Under the pieces are notes generated by a model that saw only the letters and a list, made by a program, of their open reading frames with translations, made no database searches and was not told the origin of the DNA. From Pseudonocardiaceae bacterium (GTDB taxonomy: Bacteria; Actinomycetota; Actinomycetes; Mycobacteriales; Pseudonocardiaceae): a stretch of DNA of 64,000 nt. Every line of letters starts with the position of its first letter. The first letter of the stretch is position 1. A program made the translations under genes and the position numbers. Positions 35,268 through 43,881 of this stretch are shown piece after piece. The stretch is from positions 1 to 64,000 of the forward strand of contig WHTH01000007.1 of assembly GCA_009377865.1 (NCBI GenBank), read 5' to 3'.

Positions 35268-36041
35268 TCAGCGCGACCAGCTCAGGGTCATCATCCCGCC
35301 AGGGCGCGGTGGCAACTCGGCGATAGCGGCGGCCACCTCGTCGACGCGGTCGGGTGCCAGACACAGCCGTCGGCAGGCCAGTTCGGCCTGCGCCCGGGTG
35401 TCGTCCCGGGGTGGCCGGTCCCAGTGCTGCACCTGGGGGTCCAGCCCGGACTCGTGCAGCACCGCCAGCGCATCGTGATAGGTCGCCGCAGGGGCTCGTT
35501 GCAAGCCGTGGAACCGCTCCCACAGCGGATCGAGCCACGCCGTGGGGTGCTCGGCGGTCATCTCGACGACAACGCCGCGGCTTGCCGCGGCATCGAGTGC
35601 CGCGACGAACGGCGCCAGCTCGGCGGTGTTGTACCCGACGTGGTGACACACCACGGCATCGGCTTTTCCTATCTCCCCAGCGGTCTCAGGCCAGGCGCCG
35701 TGCACCGTGCGGTGCGGGACACCGCGCCGGTCGCACTCCGCGCCGAACGCGGCCAGCATGTCCTCGGCGTGGTCGGTCCCGGTCAGGTGTGTCGCGGTGG
35801 GAAGCAACGCCAGCGCGGCGGCACCGGCACCACAGCCGACGTCGAGCACCGTGCCGCCTTCGCCCAGCAGGGCCAGGCCGGCACGTCGCGACGGGGTGTC
35901 GGGGGGCTGCTCGGGCGCCGCGAAGCGTCGCGGCTCGTGCCGGTAGGGGCTGCCGGGGGCGGCCTCCCGGATCTCTGGCGGGATCGCCCTACCCTCCAGC
36001 AGCTCACGCCACCGCGCACTCGCGGACCGGTCATCGCTCAT
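35268..36041 (-). CDS. Class I SAM-dependent methyltransferase, unknown substrate
   Basis: A 257-residue protein with motif I GTVLDVGCGAGAAALAL, the acidic residue in LTGTDHAEDMLAAF, and ADAVVCHHVGYNTAELAPFV. The C-terminal half contains WDRPPRDDTRAQAELACRRL, seen in small-molecule methyltransferases. The substrate is unknown. Its start overlaps the VapC stop by 11 bp. It separates lspA from ileS. Confidence 0.72.
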   Translation of the reverse strand: MSDDRSASARWRELLEGRAIPPEIREAAPGSPYRHEPRRFAAPEQPPDTPSRRAGLALLGEGGTVLDVGCGAGAAALALLPTATHLTGTDHAEDMLAAFGAECDRRGVPHRTVHGAWPETAGEIGKADAVVCHHVGYNTAELAPFVAALDAAASRGVVVEMTAEHPTAWLDPLWERFHGLQRAPAATYHDALAVLHESGLDPQVQHWDRPPRDDTRAQAELACRRLCLAPDRVDEVAAAIAELPPRPGGMMTLSWSR

Positions 36042-36471
36042 CGAGATCCAGCACCTCCACCACCTCGCGGTCCCGCACGGCGCGCGCCAGCAGCAGATCC
36101 GTCGTCAGCAGCGGGACCTCCAACGCTTCCGCCAGGCTCACGTAGTACGCATCGGCCACCCGAACCCAGTCGCGCAGCGACCATACCCGCGCTGTCAGTG
36201 GCGGCAGCGAGTGCCGCGAGATGCCGAGGTCCGCGAAGTCGGCCAGCAGCTCATCGGCTCGCCGTGCTGTGAGCCTGCCGGCGAGTTCGAGACGTCGCGC
36301 TACCGACACCACCTCCAGATCGAAGAATGCCGGTACGTGCAGCGCAGTCCCGTCGCCGAGAAGGAGACCGACGAGACCCTCCCGGTTGGGCTGGCCGGTC
36401 AGCACGTCGACCATCGCCGAGGCATCCACGACCACCGAGCGAGCAGTGGCAGACCGTTGCAACGGGATCAC
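36031..36471 (-). CDS. vapC: VapC-type PIN-domain toxin
   Basis: A 146-residue PIN RNase. The acidic residues appear in VVVDASAMVDVLTG, FFDLEVVSVARRLELAG, RVADAYYVSLAEALEVPLLT and TDLLLARAV. VapC toxins cleave tRNA or rRNA when released from VapB. Start GTG 36471 overlaps the antitoxin stop by 4 nt. Confidence 0.87.
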   Translation of the reverse strand: MIPLQRSATARSVVVDASAMVDVLTGQPNREGLVGLLLGDGTALHVPAFFDLEVVSVARRLELAGRLTARRADELLADFADLGISRHSLPPLTARVWSLRDWVRVADAYYVSLAEALEVPLLTTDLLLARAVRDREVVEVLDLDER

Positions 36472-36707
36472 CCCGCGGTCTCGTCCCTGACCTCGTTGAC
36501 GAGCTGCGCCGAGGTACGGCCGCCAAGGTCGACCGGTGCGCGCGACCGCAACCGGCGCGCCAGCTCCTGCTCGGTGGGGCGGGTTGCGACACGCGCCAGC
36601 TCCTGCCGCACGAACTCCGACAGCGACTGGCCCGCCTCGGCGGCCCGAGCCTTCAGCGTGCGATGCACGTCCTCGGGCACATCACGAATCTGCAGTAGCT
36701 TTCCCAT
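36468..36707 (-). CDS. vapB: VapB-type ribbon-helix-helix antitoxin
   Basis: A 79-residue protein. Residues 1-45 are a FitA-like ribbon-helix-helix domain (LLQIRDVPEDVHRTLKARAA, then GQSLSEFVRQEL) that binds the operator as a dimer. The tail (APVDLGGRTSAQLVNEVRDE) would wrap the toxin. ATG 36707 is chosen over TTG 36713. An inverted repeat lies just upstream. Confidence 0.85.
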   Translation of the reverse strand: MGKLLQIRDVPEDVHRTLKARAAEAGQSLSEFVRQELARVATRPTEQELARRLRSRAPVDLGGRTSAQLVNEVRDETAG

Positions 36708-36714
36708 GCGCAAA

Positions 36715-36728
36715 GTATGTTCTCATAC
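36715..36728. promoter_or_regulatory. Candidate VapBC operator GTATG-TTCT-CATAC
   Basis: A perfect 5-4-5 inverted repeat 8 bp before the vapB start, fitting autorepression by the VapBC complex. The rest of the 36729-36939 gap before ileS holds no gene. Confidence 0.55.
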
Positions 36729-36939
36729 GACACGAATGTCGGGGCCAGATGCCGGAGACCGAGACCCGGACGGCGACGCCATCGCCGACGGTGCCGACGC
36801 CCGGCGGCCGTGCCATCGTCTGCCTCGGCCGCGGGCAATACAAACCGCGCTTCCCTGGCTGACGCGCGTCGGAGAGCCGATGAGTTGGTCGCTACCCTGA
36901 GTTGTACTTGCCTGCGTGGCGCGGCATGAAGGAGTCCAG

Positions 36940-39900
36940 TTGCCTGACCAGTCGCCGTACACCCCGTTGCCCGCTCGGGTGGATCTGCCTGCTGTCGATC
37001 AGGAGGTCCTAGCGCTGTGGCGGCAACGGGACATTTTTGCGCGCAGTGTGGCGCAGACAGCGGGCGGCCCGGAGTGGGTCTTCTTCGAAGGGCCACCGAC
37101 GGCCAACGGCAGGCCTGGCACCCATCACGTGGAAGCGCGCGTGTTCAAGGACGTGTTCCCCCGGTTCAAGACGATGCAGGGCTACCACGTCTCCCGGCAG
37201 GCAGGCTGGGACTGCCACGGCCTGCCGGTCGAGATCGCGGTGGAGAAGGAACTGGGCCTGTCCGGTAAGCAGGACATCGAGAAGCTGGGCATCGAGAAGT
37301 TCAACGCCCACTGCCGGGAGTCGGTGCAGCGCTACATCGGCGAGTTCGAGCAGCTGACCGAGCGCGTTGGCTACTGGGTCGACATGTCGCACCCGTACTG
37401 GACGATGACACCCGAGTACATCGACAGCGTGTGGTGGGCGCTGCAGCAGATCAACGATGCGGGACTGCTGGTCGAAGACCACCGCGTCGCGCCCTACTGC
37501 CCGCGCTGCGGCACCGGGCTGTCCGACCACGAAGTGGCACAAGGATACGAGACGGTCACCGACCCCTCGGTGTACGTGCGGCTGCCGATCGTCGGCGACA
37601 TCGAGGGCCTGTCAGGGGTGGACCTGTTGGTGTGGACCACCACGCCGTGGACCCTGGTGTCGAACACGGCCGTCGCTGCGCACCCGGACGTGACCTACGT
37701 CGTGGCACGCACCGGGCGCGGCGCGTTCGTGGTCGCCGAGCCGCTGCTGGGCAGCGTGCTGGGTGAGGACGCCGAGGTGCTCGCATCGCTGCCGGGCAGC
37801 AGCCTCGCCGGCATGCGCTACCAGCGCCCCTTCGATCTGGTGAACATTCCCGACGCCCACGTGGTGATCACGGCCGACTATGTGACCATCGAGGACGGCA
37901 CCGGGCTGGTGCACCAGGCACCCGCGTTCGGCGCGGACGACCTCGCCGCGATCCGGCGCAACAACCTGCCCGTGGTCAATCCGGTCGGACCGGACGGCCA
38001 CTTCCTACTCGAGGTGCCGCTCGTCGGGGGCGTGTTCTTCAAGGACGCCGACCCGGCTCTGATCGCCGATCTGGAGCAACGCGGTTTGCTGCTGCGGTCG
38101 GCAAGCTACGAGCACCAGTACCCGCACTGCTGGCGTTGCCACACACCGTTGATGTACTACGCCCAGTTGTCCTGGTACATCCGCACCACTGCCAGGCGCG
38201 CCGAGCTGCAACGGGAAAACGAACGGACCAACTGGTATCCCGAGCACATCAAGCACGGGCGCTTCGGGGACTGGCTGTCGAACAACGTCGACTGGGCACT
38301 GTCGCGCAGCCGGTACTGGGGAACGCCGCTGCCGATGTGGCGCTGCCCGCAGGGGCATGTCAGCTGCGTCGGCTCGCGCGCGGAGCTGGGGATGCTCGCG
38401 GACAAGGACTTCTCCCAGCTCGACCCGCACCGGCCCTACATCGACGAAGTCACCTTCGCCTGCCCCACGTGTGGCGAGGAAACAACGAGGGTCAGCGAGG
38501 TGATCGACGCCTGGTTCGACTCGGGGGCGATGCCGTTCGCCAGCCTCGGCTACCCCTATACCGAGGGCAGTGTCGAGCTGTTCGATAAGCACTACCCGGC
38601 CCAGTTCATCTGCGAGGCGATCGACCAGACCCGAGGCTGGTTCTACACCCTCATGGCTATAGGAACGCTGGTCTTCGACCGGTCCTCGTACGAGAACGTG
38701 GTCTGCCTCGGGCACATCATGGCCGAGGACGGCCGCAAGATGAGCAAGCACCTCGGCAACATCATCGAACCGGTCCCGTTCATGGACAAGCACGGTGCCG
38801 ATGCGCTGCGCTGGTTCATGCTGTGCTCAGGCTCCCCGTGGTCGCCGCGCCGGGTCGGCGACGGCCCCGTGGAGGAGATCGTCCGGAAGATCTTGCTGAC
38901 CTACTGGAACACGGTCTCCTTCTTCACCCTCTACGCGCACACCAGCTCATGGACCCCCGGAGCGGCTACGCCCGCAGCAGGTCGACCGGTGCTCGACCGC
39001 TGGGTGCTGGCCGAACTCGACCACGTGGTCGCGCGCACTGACACCGCACTGGAGGACTTCGACACAGCAGGCGCTGGGCGCCTGCTCGCGCAGTTCATCG
39101 ATGACCTGTCGAACTGGTACGTGCGCCGGTGCCGAGGCCGTTTCTGGGCCAGCGATCCGGACGCCCTGGCGACCCTGCACGAATGCCTGCACACCGTCAC
39201 CCGGCTGCTCGCCCCCTTCGTCCCGTTCCTCACCGAGCACGTCTGGCAGCACGCGATGACGCCCGGCGACTCCACCGCAGCAGACTCGGTGCACCTGGCT
39301 CGCTGGCCCGAGCCGGAGGCCACCCGAGCGGATGAGCAACTCCGGGCGGACATGGACACCACGCGCCAGCTCGTGGAAATCGGCCGGTCCGCACGTAAGG
39401 CAGCCAACGTCCGCATCCGGCAACCACTCCAGCGGGCACTCGTCGCCATCCCCGGCGGCCGGGAACTGCCCGCGGAACTCGTCGCGGAGATCGCAGACGA
39501 ACTCAACGTCCGCGAAGTCACCGCGCTGGCCCAAGCCGGCGAGGTCGTCGACATCACCGTGAAGCCCAACTTCCGCGCGCTGGGCAAACGGTTCGGTTCC
39601 CGCACCCAGCAGGCGGCGACGGCCATCGCCGACGCCGACCACAGTGAGCTGGCCCGTGTGCTGAAATCCGACGGTCACCCGACGATCGACGTGGCCGGCG
39701 AACGGGCAGCGATCTCCCCGGATGAGGTCACGCTGCACGAGGTGCCCCGCAGCGGCTGGGCAATCAACACCCACCAGGACATGACCGTCGCGCTCGACAC
39801 GACGATCACTCCAGACCTACGGAGAGCCGGCCTGGCCCGCGAAGTCATCAGACTGGTCCAGACCGCACGCAAGGACGCCGGCCTCGAGGTCACCGACCGC

Positions 39901-40113
39901 ATCGTCCTGTCCTGGGCCGCCAGCAGCGAGACCGCCGACGCCGTGCGCGAGCACAAGAGCGACCTCGCCGACGCCGTACTGGCAGTGGAGATCGTCGAGT
40001 ACCCGTACGGGAACCTGCCAGCCGACGCGGCAACGTCGGACACCGGCGGGCGCGAAGACGACGAGCTTGGCGTGCGTTTCTGGCTGACCAGAGCAGACGA
40101 CCGCAGAACATGA
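36940..40113 (+). CDS. ileS: Isoleucyl-tRNA synthetase
   Basis: A 1057-residue class I synthetase. The ATP-binding HIGH-type motif is in FEGPPTANGRPGTHHVEARV, the KMSKS motif reads GRKMSKHLGN, and the editing domain holds LLVWTTTPWTLVSNTAVA. CPRCG and CPTCG pairs bind zinc. The THHVEARV form and the length fit the eukaryote-like type 2 IleRS that is naturally less sensitive to mupirocin. The start is TTG 36940, with AAGGAG 5 bp upstream. No T-box is visible in front. Confidence 0.95.
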   Translation: MPDQSPYTPLPARVDLPAVDQEVLALWRQRDIFARSVAQTAGGPEWVFFEGPPTANGRPGTHHVEARVFKDVFPRFKTMQGYHVSRQAGWDCHGLPVEIAVEKELGLSGKQDIEKLGIEKFNAHCRESVQRYIGEFEQLTERVGYWVDMSHPYWTMTPEYIDSVWWALQQINDAGLLVEDHRVAPYCPRCGTGLSDHEVAQGYETVTDPSVYVRLPIVGDIEGLSGVDLLVWTTTPWTLVSNTAVAAHPDVTYVVARTGRGAFVVAEPLLGSVLGEDAEVLASLPGSSLAGMRYQRPFDLVNIPDAHVVITADYVTIEDGTGLVHQAPAFGADDLAAIRRNNLPVVNPVGPDGHFLLEVPLVGGVFFKDADPALIADLEQRGLLLRSASYEHQYPHCWRCHTPLMYYAQLSWYIRTTARRAELQRENERTNWYPEHIKHGRFGDWLSNNVDWALSRSRYWGTPLPMWRCPQGHVSCVGSRAELGMLADKDFSQLDPHRPYIDEVTFACPTCGEETTRVSEVIDAWFDSGAMPFASLGYPYTEGSVELFDKHYPAQFICEAIDQTRGWFYTLMAIGTLVFDRSSYENVVCLGHIMAEDGRKMSKHLGNIIEPVPFMDKHGADALRWFMLCSGSPWSPRRVGDGPVEEIVRKILLTYWNTVSFFTLYAHTSSWTPGAATPAAGRPVLDRWVLAELDHVVARTDTALEDFDTAGAGRLLAQFIDDLSNWYVRRCRGRFWASDPDALATLHECLHTVTRLLAPFVPFLTEHVWQHAMTPGDSTAADSVHLARWPEPEATRADEQLRADMDTTRQLVEIGRSARKAANVRIRQPLQRALVAIPGGRELPAELVAEIADELNVREVTALAQAGEVVDITVKPNFRALGKRFGSRTQQAATAIADADHSELARVLKSDGHPTIDVAGERAAISPDEVTLHEVPRSGWAINTHQDMTVALDTTITPDLRRAGLAREVIRLVQTARKDAGLEVTDRIVLSWAASSETADAVREHKSDLADAVLAVEIVEYPYGNLPADAATSDTGGREDDELGVRFWLTRADDRRT

Positions 40114-40163
40114 CCGTCTCGTATGGGCACCCTGGCCGCCTGCTCCTCCACACGCTGCCGCAC

Positions 40164-40345
40164 TTACACCCGTGTTGCCGCGACCTGACGCGCCTTCCGT
40201 GCTAGATCGCGGGCGTCGCCGCCGGGCCTGGCATCCAGCGCGGCGACCAGCGGCACGAGCTGCTGGCGAGCGGGAACGGAGTGCAGGGTGGTCACCCCGT
40301 CGAGCGTGGTGTTCGCCCTGCTCGCCGGGGCTCATCGTCGCTCAT
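40164..40345 (-). pseudogene. Small hypothetical protein broken by a -1 frameshift
   Basis: ATG 40345 with GAGGGAGC upstream starts MSDDEPRRAGRTPRSTG-stop. In the next frame the sequence continues as VTTLHSVPARQQLVPLVAAL, then DARPGGDARDLARKARQV, ending at TAA 40164. One more G in the GGGG near 40298 would give a 60-residue protein (present length 182, one short). Function unknown. I infer it is a gene from the coding-like composition of the second part. Confidence 0.45.
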
Positions 40346-40408
40346 GGCCACCGCTCCCTCATCAGCTATCTACGCGCGGTCACAGTAGCGCCGATGCCGG
40401 CCCCGACC

Positions 40409-40999
40409 TCAGCCGGTGCTGGTGGCGCGGTGCCGGGTGGCCAGCTCGGCGTCCGGGCCGCAGCCGGCGCAGGGGGTGAAGCCGAGCTCGCGCGCCTGCC
40501 GGACCGGGAGCGCCTCGGTCGTTCGCGTCCCGACCCAGCGACAGCCGGGGAGGTGGTAGCGCGGGCGCTCGTCGACGACGAGCACTTCATCGTCGACCTC
40601 GCAGACCAGCAGCAGGTCGGCGGCGTCGGTGTCCTCCTCGGCAGGCTCCCCGGGCTGCCGCGCGGCAGCCGCACCGCCTGGCTGCGGTGTCTCCGGCTGC
40701 GGTGTCTCCGGCTGCGGCGTCTCCGGCTGCGGCGTGTCCGGCTCGGACGTGTCCGGCTGGGATGTTGCCGGCTCGGGGGCGCGTTGGGATGAACCCACGT
40801 GGTCCGGCCCTGGTGCCTGGCCCGCTGACCGATGACGTCCACGGGTCCAGTGCAGCCGCCACCACCGCACGAGCAGAACCAGCGCAGCTGCTGCGCTGGC
40901 GGCGATCGACCCCCAGGCCAGCCAGATCGAACCAGTGACCAGCGCTACCACCAGGAAGCCGACCGCGGCGAGCAGCAGCACCGAGGTTACGACGAGCAC
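40409..40999 (-). CDS. Membrane protein with Pro-Gln-Thr repeats and a Cys-rich C-terminal domain
   Basis: A 196-residue protein: two N-terminal membrane helices (VLLLAAVGFLVVALVTGSIW and GSIAASAAAALVLLVRWW), a linker with tandem ETPQPETPQPETPQP repeats coded by 15-bp units at about 40685-40750, and a C-terminal domain with YHLPGCRWVGTRTTEALPVR and GFTPCAGC, a HxxxC...CxxC set that could bind a metal. It resembles small Ada-like metal domains found in actinobacterial membrane proteins. It lies just downstream of divIVA on the same strand; a link to polar growth is possible but unproven. Confidence 0.65.
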   Translation of the reverse strand: MLVVTSVLLLAAVGFLVVALVTGSIWLAWGSIAASAAAALVLLVRWWRLHWTRGRHRSAGQAPGPDHVGSSQRAPEPATSQPDTSEPDTPQPETPQPETPQPETPQPGGAAAARQPGEPAEEDTDAADLLLVCEVDDEVLVVDERPRYHLPGCRWVGTRTTEALPVRQARELGFTPCAGCGPDAELATRHRATSTG

Positions 41000-41093
41000 A
41001 GCTGCCCCCTAGTCGCCTGCCTGCGACGGCTGGTCCGGTCCTCGACCGTCTTCACGCGGTGGCGCCGAAACGCAGTGGCGCACATCGACGAGG

Positions 41094-41912
41094 TCAGCTA
41101 CCGGCCTCCGCCCTCGGACCGAAGCCGGATGGAGCGTAGCCCTGCTGCTGGGAGCGGTTGGCATCGGCCGGTGCGGCCGAACCCCTGCCGTCCAGCTCAC
41201 GCAGCTGCGATTCCAGGTAGGTCTTCAGGCGCGTGCGGTACTCGCGCTCGAAGGTGCGCAGCTCGTCGATCCGCTTCTCCAGGCCCGACTTCTCCTGGTT
41301 GATCTGGCTCATGGTCTCGGTGTGCTTGCGCTGTGCCTCGCGCTCGAGCGAGGAGGCCTTCTCCCTGGCCTGCCGTTCGAGCGTCTCGGCGCGGGTGCGC
41401 GCGTCGTTGAGCATGGTCTCGGCGCGCGTGCGCGCCTCGTTGACCATGCTGTCGGCCTTCGCTCTGGCCTCGGACAGCAGCTGCTCGGACTTCGTCCGGG
41501 CCTCGCCGAGCATCCCGTCGGCCTCGGCCTTGGCCTCACCCGTGAGCCGGTCGGCCATCTCCTGTGCCAGACCCAGCACCTTGGCGGCCTGGACGTGATG
41601 ATCACCGCCTCCTGGCGACGTCTGCTCGGTTGGGGCCGGCGCAGGGGCGGCGGCCAGGTACGGCTGCTGCGGCGGCAACGTCTCGGTCTGGTGGACGGGT
41701 TCGGGCCGGCTCGGAGCCGCCGACGCGTCGTGGAGCTGCTCCTCGAGCTGCTCCATTTGGTTGCGGAGATCGTTGTTCTCCTCGATCATCCGCGCAAGTT
41801 CGGACTCGACGAGGTCGAGGAAAGCGTCGACCTCGTCCTCGTTGTAGCCCCGCTTGCCGATCGGCGGCTTGCTGAACGCGACGTTGTGAACGTCGGCGGG
41901 GGTCAACGGCAT
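41094..41912 (-). CDS. divIVA: DivIVA/Wag31 polar growth scaffold
   Basis: A 272-residue coiled-coil protein. Residues 1-60 are the DivIVA lipid-binding domain ([20 protein letters not shown], then [19 protein letters not shown]). A Pro-rich linker follows at about 65-105, then a long coiled coil at 110-245 with repeated EARxxA units ([20 protein letters not shown]). In actinobacteria it marks the poles and directs peptidoglycan synthesis. It is the last gene of the division cluster. Confidence 0.95.
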   Translation of the reverse strand: MPLTPADVHNVAFSKPPIGKRGYNEDEVDAFLDLVESELARMIEENNDLRNQMEQLEEQLHDASAAPSRPEPVHQTETLPPQQPYLAAAPAPAPTEQTSPGGGDHHVQAAKVLGLAQEMADRLTGEAKAEADGMLGEARTKSEQLLSEARAKADSMVNEARTRAETMLNDARTRAETLERQAREKASSLEREAQRKHTETMSQINQEKSGLEKRIDELRTFEREYRTRLKTYLESQLRELDGRGSAAPADANRSQQQGYAPSGFGPRAEAGS

Positions 41913-41980
41913 GGGATCACCTCACGCACTCCTCGGCTGTGCACATCCTCGAGTATCGGCCCACTTGGCCCCGACGGCCG

Positions 41981-42268
41981 CTACCCCCTAGGATCCACTA
42001 CTTGCATCAGTATGAACACCACGAGCAGCAGAACCATAATCGATAAGTCCAGTGCTACGCCTCCGATCCGCACCGGGCGGATCACTCGTCTGAGTGTACG
42101 CACCGGCGGATCGGTCACCGTGTAGATCGACTCGAGTGCCACTGCCACGCCTCCGGCCGGCGCCCACCCCCGCGCGAACGTTCGCACGAGCTCCGCGACG
42201 ATGCGCGCCGTGAGCATCAGCCAGAAGAAGAACAGCAGGTAGTACACCACGTACAAGACGACGTCCAC
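41981..42268 (-). CDS. YggT-family membrane protein
   Basis: About 95 residues with two membrane parts: VLYVVYYLLFFFWLMLTARI and LDLSIMVLLLVVFILMQVV, flanking YTVTDPPVRTLRRVIRPVRI, the YggT signature. YggT proteins sit between sepF and divIVA in many Gram-positives and help membrane and division organisation. GTG 42268 is taken as start; GTG 42277 is an alternative. Confidence 0.88.
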   Translation of the reverse strand: MDVVLYVVYYLLFFFWLMLTARIVAELVRTFARGWAPAGGVAVALESIYTVTDPPVRTLRRVIRPVRIGGVALDLSIMVLLLVVFILMQVVDPRG

Positions 42269-42280
42269 GCTCCCCACTGT

Positions 42281-42324
42281 GCCATTGCCTCCCGAAGGCC
42301 GGGCCATTGCCTCCCGAAGGCCGG
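42281..42324. repeat. 22-bp perfect tandem duplication
   Basis: The 22-mer beginning GCCATTGCCTCCCGAAGG occurs twice without a gap (42281-42302 and 42303-42324), between yggT and sepF. It looks like a recent replication slip in the intergenic region upstream of yggT. Confidence 0.85.
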
Positions 42325-42373
42325 GCGATGGGCCGCCGGTGGGTGGGCCATCTGCCTGCTCAGGGCTCGTGTG

Positions 42374-43042
42374 TCAGGAGCGGTTGAGGAAGCCACCCTC
42401 GGCGAGCCGGCGCTTGTCCTCGGCGGTGACGTCGACGTTGGTGGGTGAGAGTAAGAACACCTTGGTTGTCACCTTGTCGATGGAACCACGCAGTGCGAAA
42501 GCTAACCCTGCAGCGAAGTCAACCAGTCGCTTGGCGTCAGGATCATCCATCCCGGTGAGATTGATGATGATCGGCGTGCCCTCCCGGTAGCGCTCGCCGA
42601 TGAGCCGTGCTTCGTTGTAGCTACGGGGGTGCAACGTCACGATCCGGCCCAGCGGGTGACCGTCCTCCGCAGGCAACGGTCGGCTACGGGCAGCTGGCTC
42701 ACGCAACGGCGGCGTGGTGTCCATGGCCAGCGATCCGCGGACCGGGGCTACCGGGTTCTCGGAGGGCCAGCCCGGACGCCGCGCGCTGCGGACGGTGGCC
42801 AGTTCGGGCTCGTGGTAACCGTCGTCGGCGCGCGGGTAGCGAGCCCGGAGGTCGTCGGGAGCCGGGCACCTGGGACGCCGCGATGGCCGCTCCGGCGGGT
42901 ACTCCTCGTAGTCACCGTACTCCGGACCGTAGTCGGGGCCGTAGCCGGAACCGTACTCATAGCTGTACTCGTGGCCGTAGTCGTCGAGCTCCTCGGCTGG
43001 GACCATGCCGAAGTAGGCCTTCAGCCTGTGCAGCGCGCTCAT
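42374..43042 (-). CDS. sepF: SepF cell-division protein
   Basis: A 222-residue protein. The N-terminal membrane-binding helix MSALHRLKAYFGMVP is followed by an acidic, Tyr- and Pro-rich linker (residues 20-125) and the SepF domain: IVTLHPRSYNEARLIGERYR, TPIIINLTGMDDPDAKRLVD, FAAGLAFALRGSIDKV and FLLSPTNVDVT. It tethers FtsZ to the membrane, replacing FtsA, which is absent here as in other actinobacteria. Confidence 0.93.
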   Translation of the reverse strand: MSALHRLKAYFGMVPAEELDDYGHEYSYEYGSGYGPDYGPEYGDYEEYPPERPSRRPRCPAPDDLRARYPRADDGYHEPELATVRSARRPGWPSENPVAPVRGSLAMDTTPPLREPAARSRPLPAEDGHPLGRIVTLHPRSYNEARLIGERYREGTPIIINLTGMDDPDAKRLVDFAAGLAFALRGSIDKVTTKVFLLSPTNVDVTAEDKRRLAEGGFLNRS

Positions 43043-43121
43043 CCGCCTCGCCCTTCTCCTTGCCCGCCTGCCGACCCCGTCCCGACCCGCCCGATTCGGG
43101 CCGGCAAGCGTTTGCGCACGG

Positions 43122-43850
43122 TCACGGCGAGATTAACCGGCGCTTACCCAGCAGCGCGGTTCCGACACGCACGCAGGTCGAGCCGTACCGGATCCCGGCC
43201 TCCAGGTCACCGCTCATCCCGGCCGACAGTTCGGTGGCCGTCGGGTGGTCACGGCGGATCCGCTGCGCGCTCTCGGTCAGCGTTGCGAACGCCTCGTCAG
43301 GGTCGGCCCCGAGCGGAGCGACGGCCATCACACCGGCGAGCTGCAGCCCATCGGCGTTCGCGATCCTGTCGGCCAGTGCGTCGAGCCCAGCTAGCGGGCA
43401 GCCACCGCGGCCGGTATCGCCGTCGATGCTGGCCTGCACCAGCACTCGAAGCGGACCGGATCGCTCGCCCGCATCGACGGCGGCCAGCGCGGCTCGACCC
43501 AGCGCCTCCACCAGCCGCGGCGAGTCGACGGACTGCACAGCGTGCGCCCAGCGGGCAACCGACCGCGCCTTGTTGCGTTGCAACCGCCCGACCATCTCCC
43601 ATCGCGGTTCGGATCCCGGGCGCAGGGTGGCGAGCTCGGCGACCTTGGGTATGGCCTCCTGGTCGCGCGCCTCGCCGAAACCGGACAGTCCCAGATCAGC
43701 CAGCAGCGCCACATCGGTGGCGGGAAATGTCTTTGTGATCGTGAGCAACCGGACATCGGTCGGATCGCGCCCCGCCGCCGCGCATGCCGCCGCGATCCGT
43801 TCGCGGACCGCGGCGAGCGCGGCCGCCAGCTCACCGGCTCGGTCGCTCAT
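43122..43850 (-). CDS. YggS/PLPBP pyridoxal-phosphate-binding protein
   Basis: A 242-residue single-barrel PLP protein. The PLP lysine lies in VRLLTITKTFPATDVALLAD, with WEMVGRLQRNKAR, VQSVDSPRLVEALG and GMSGDLEAGIRYGSTCVRVG as family motifs. It has no enzyme activity of its own but buffers PLP and amino-acid balance. Its place between sepF and pgeF is conserved in actinobacteria. Confidence 0.93.
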   Translation of the reverse strand: MSDRAGELAAALAAVRERIAAACAAAGRDPTDVRLLTITKTFPATDVALLADLGLSGFGEARDQEAIPKVAELATLRPGSEPRWEMVGRLQRNKARSVARWAHAVQSVDSPRLVEALGRAALAAVDAGERSGPLRVLVQASIDGDTGRGGCPLAGLDALADRIANADGLQLAGVMAVAPLGADPDEAFATLTESAQRIRRDHPTATELSAGMSGDLEAGIRYGSTCVRVGTALLGKRRLISP

Positions 43851-43881
43851 GGCTCGACCCTGACACGCAGGTCTCGCGCGC

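Noticed and set aside
36729-36939. Possible T-box riboswitch before ileS
   Set aside because: Looked for the conserved GGGTGG-type T-box sequence and a following sequestrator; not present.
40685-40750. Short repeats resembling an intergenic array
   Set aside because: They are codons of the PQPET repeats in the membrane-protein linker.
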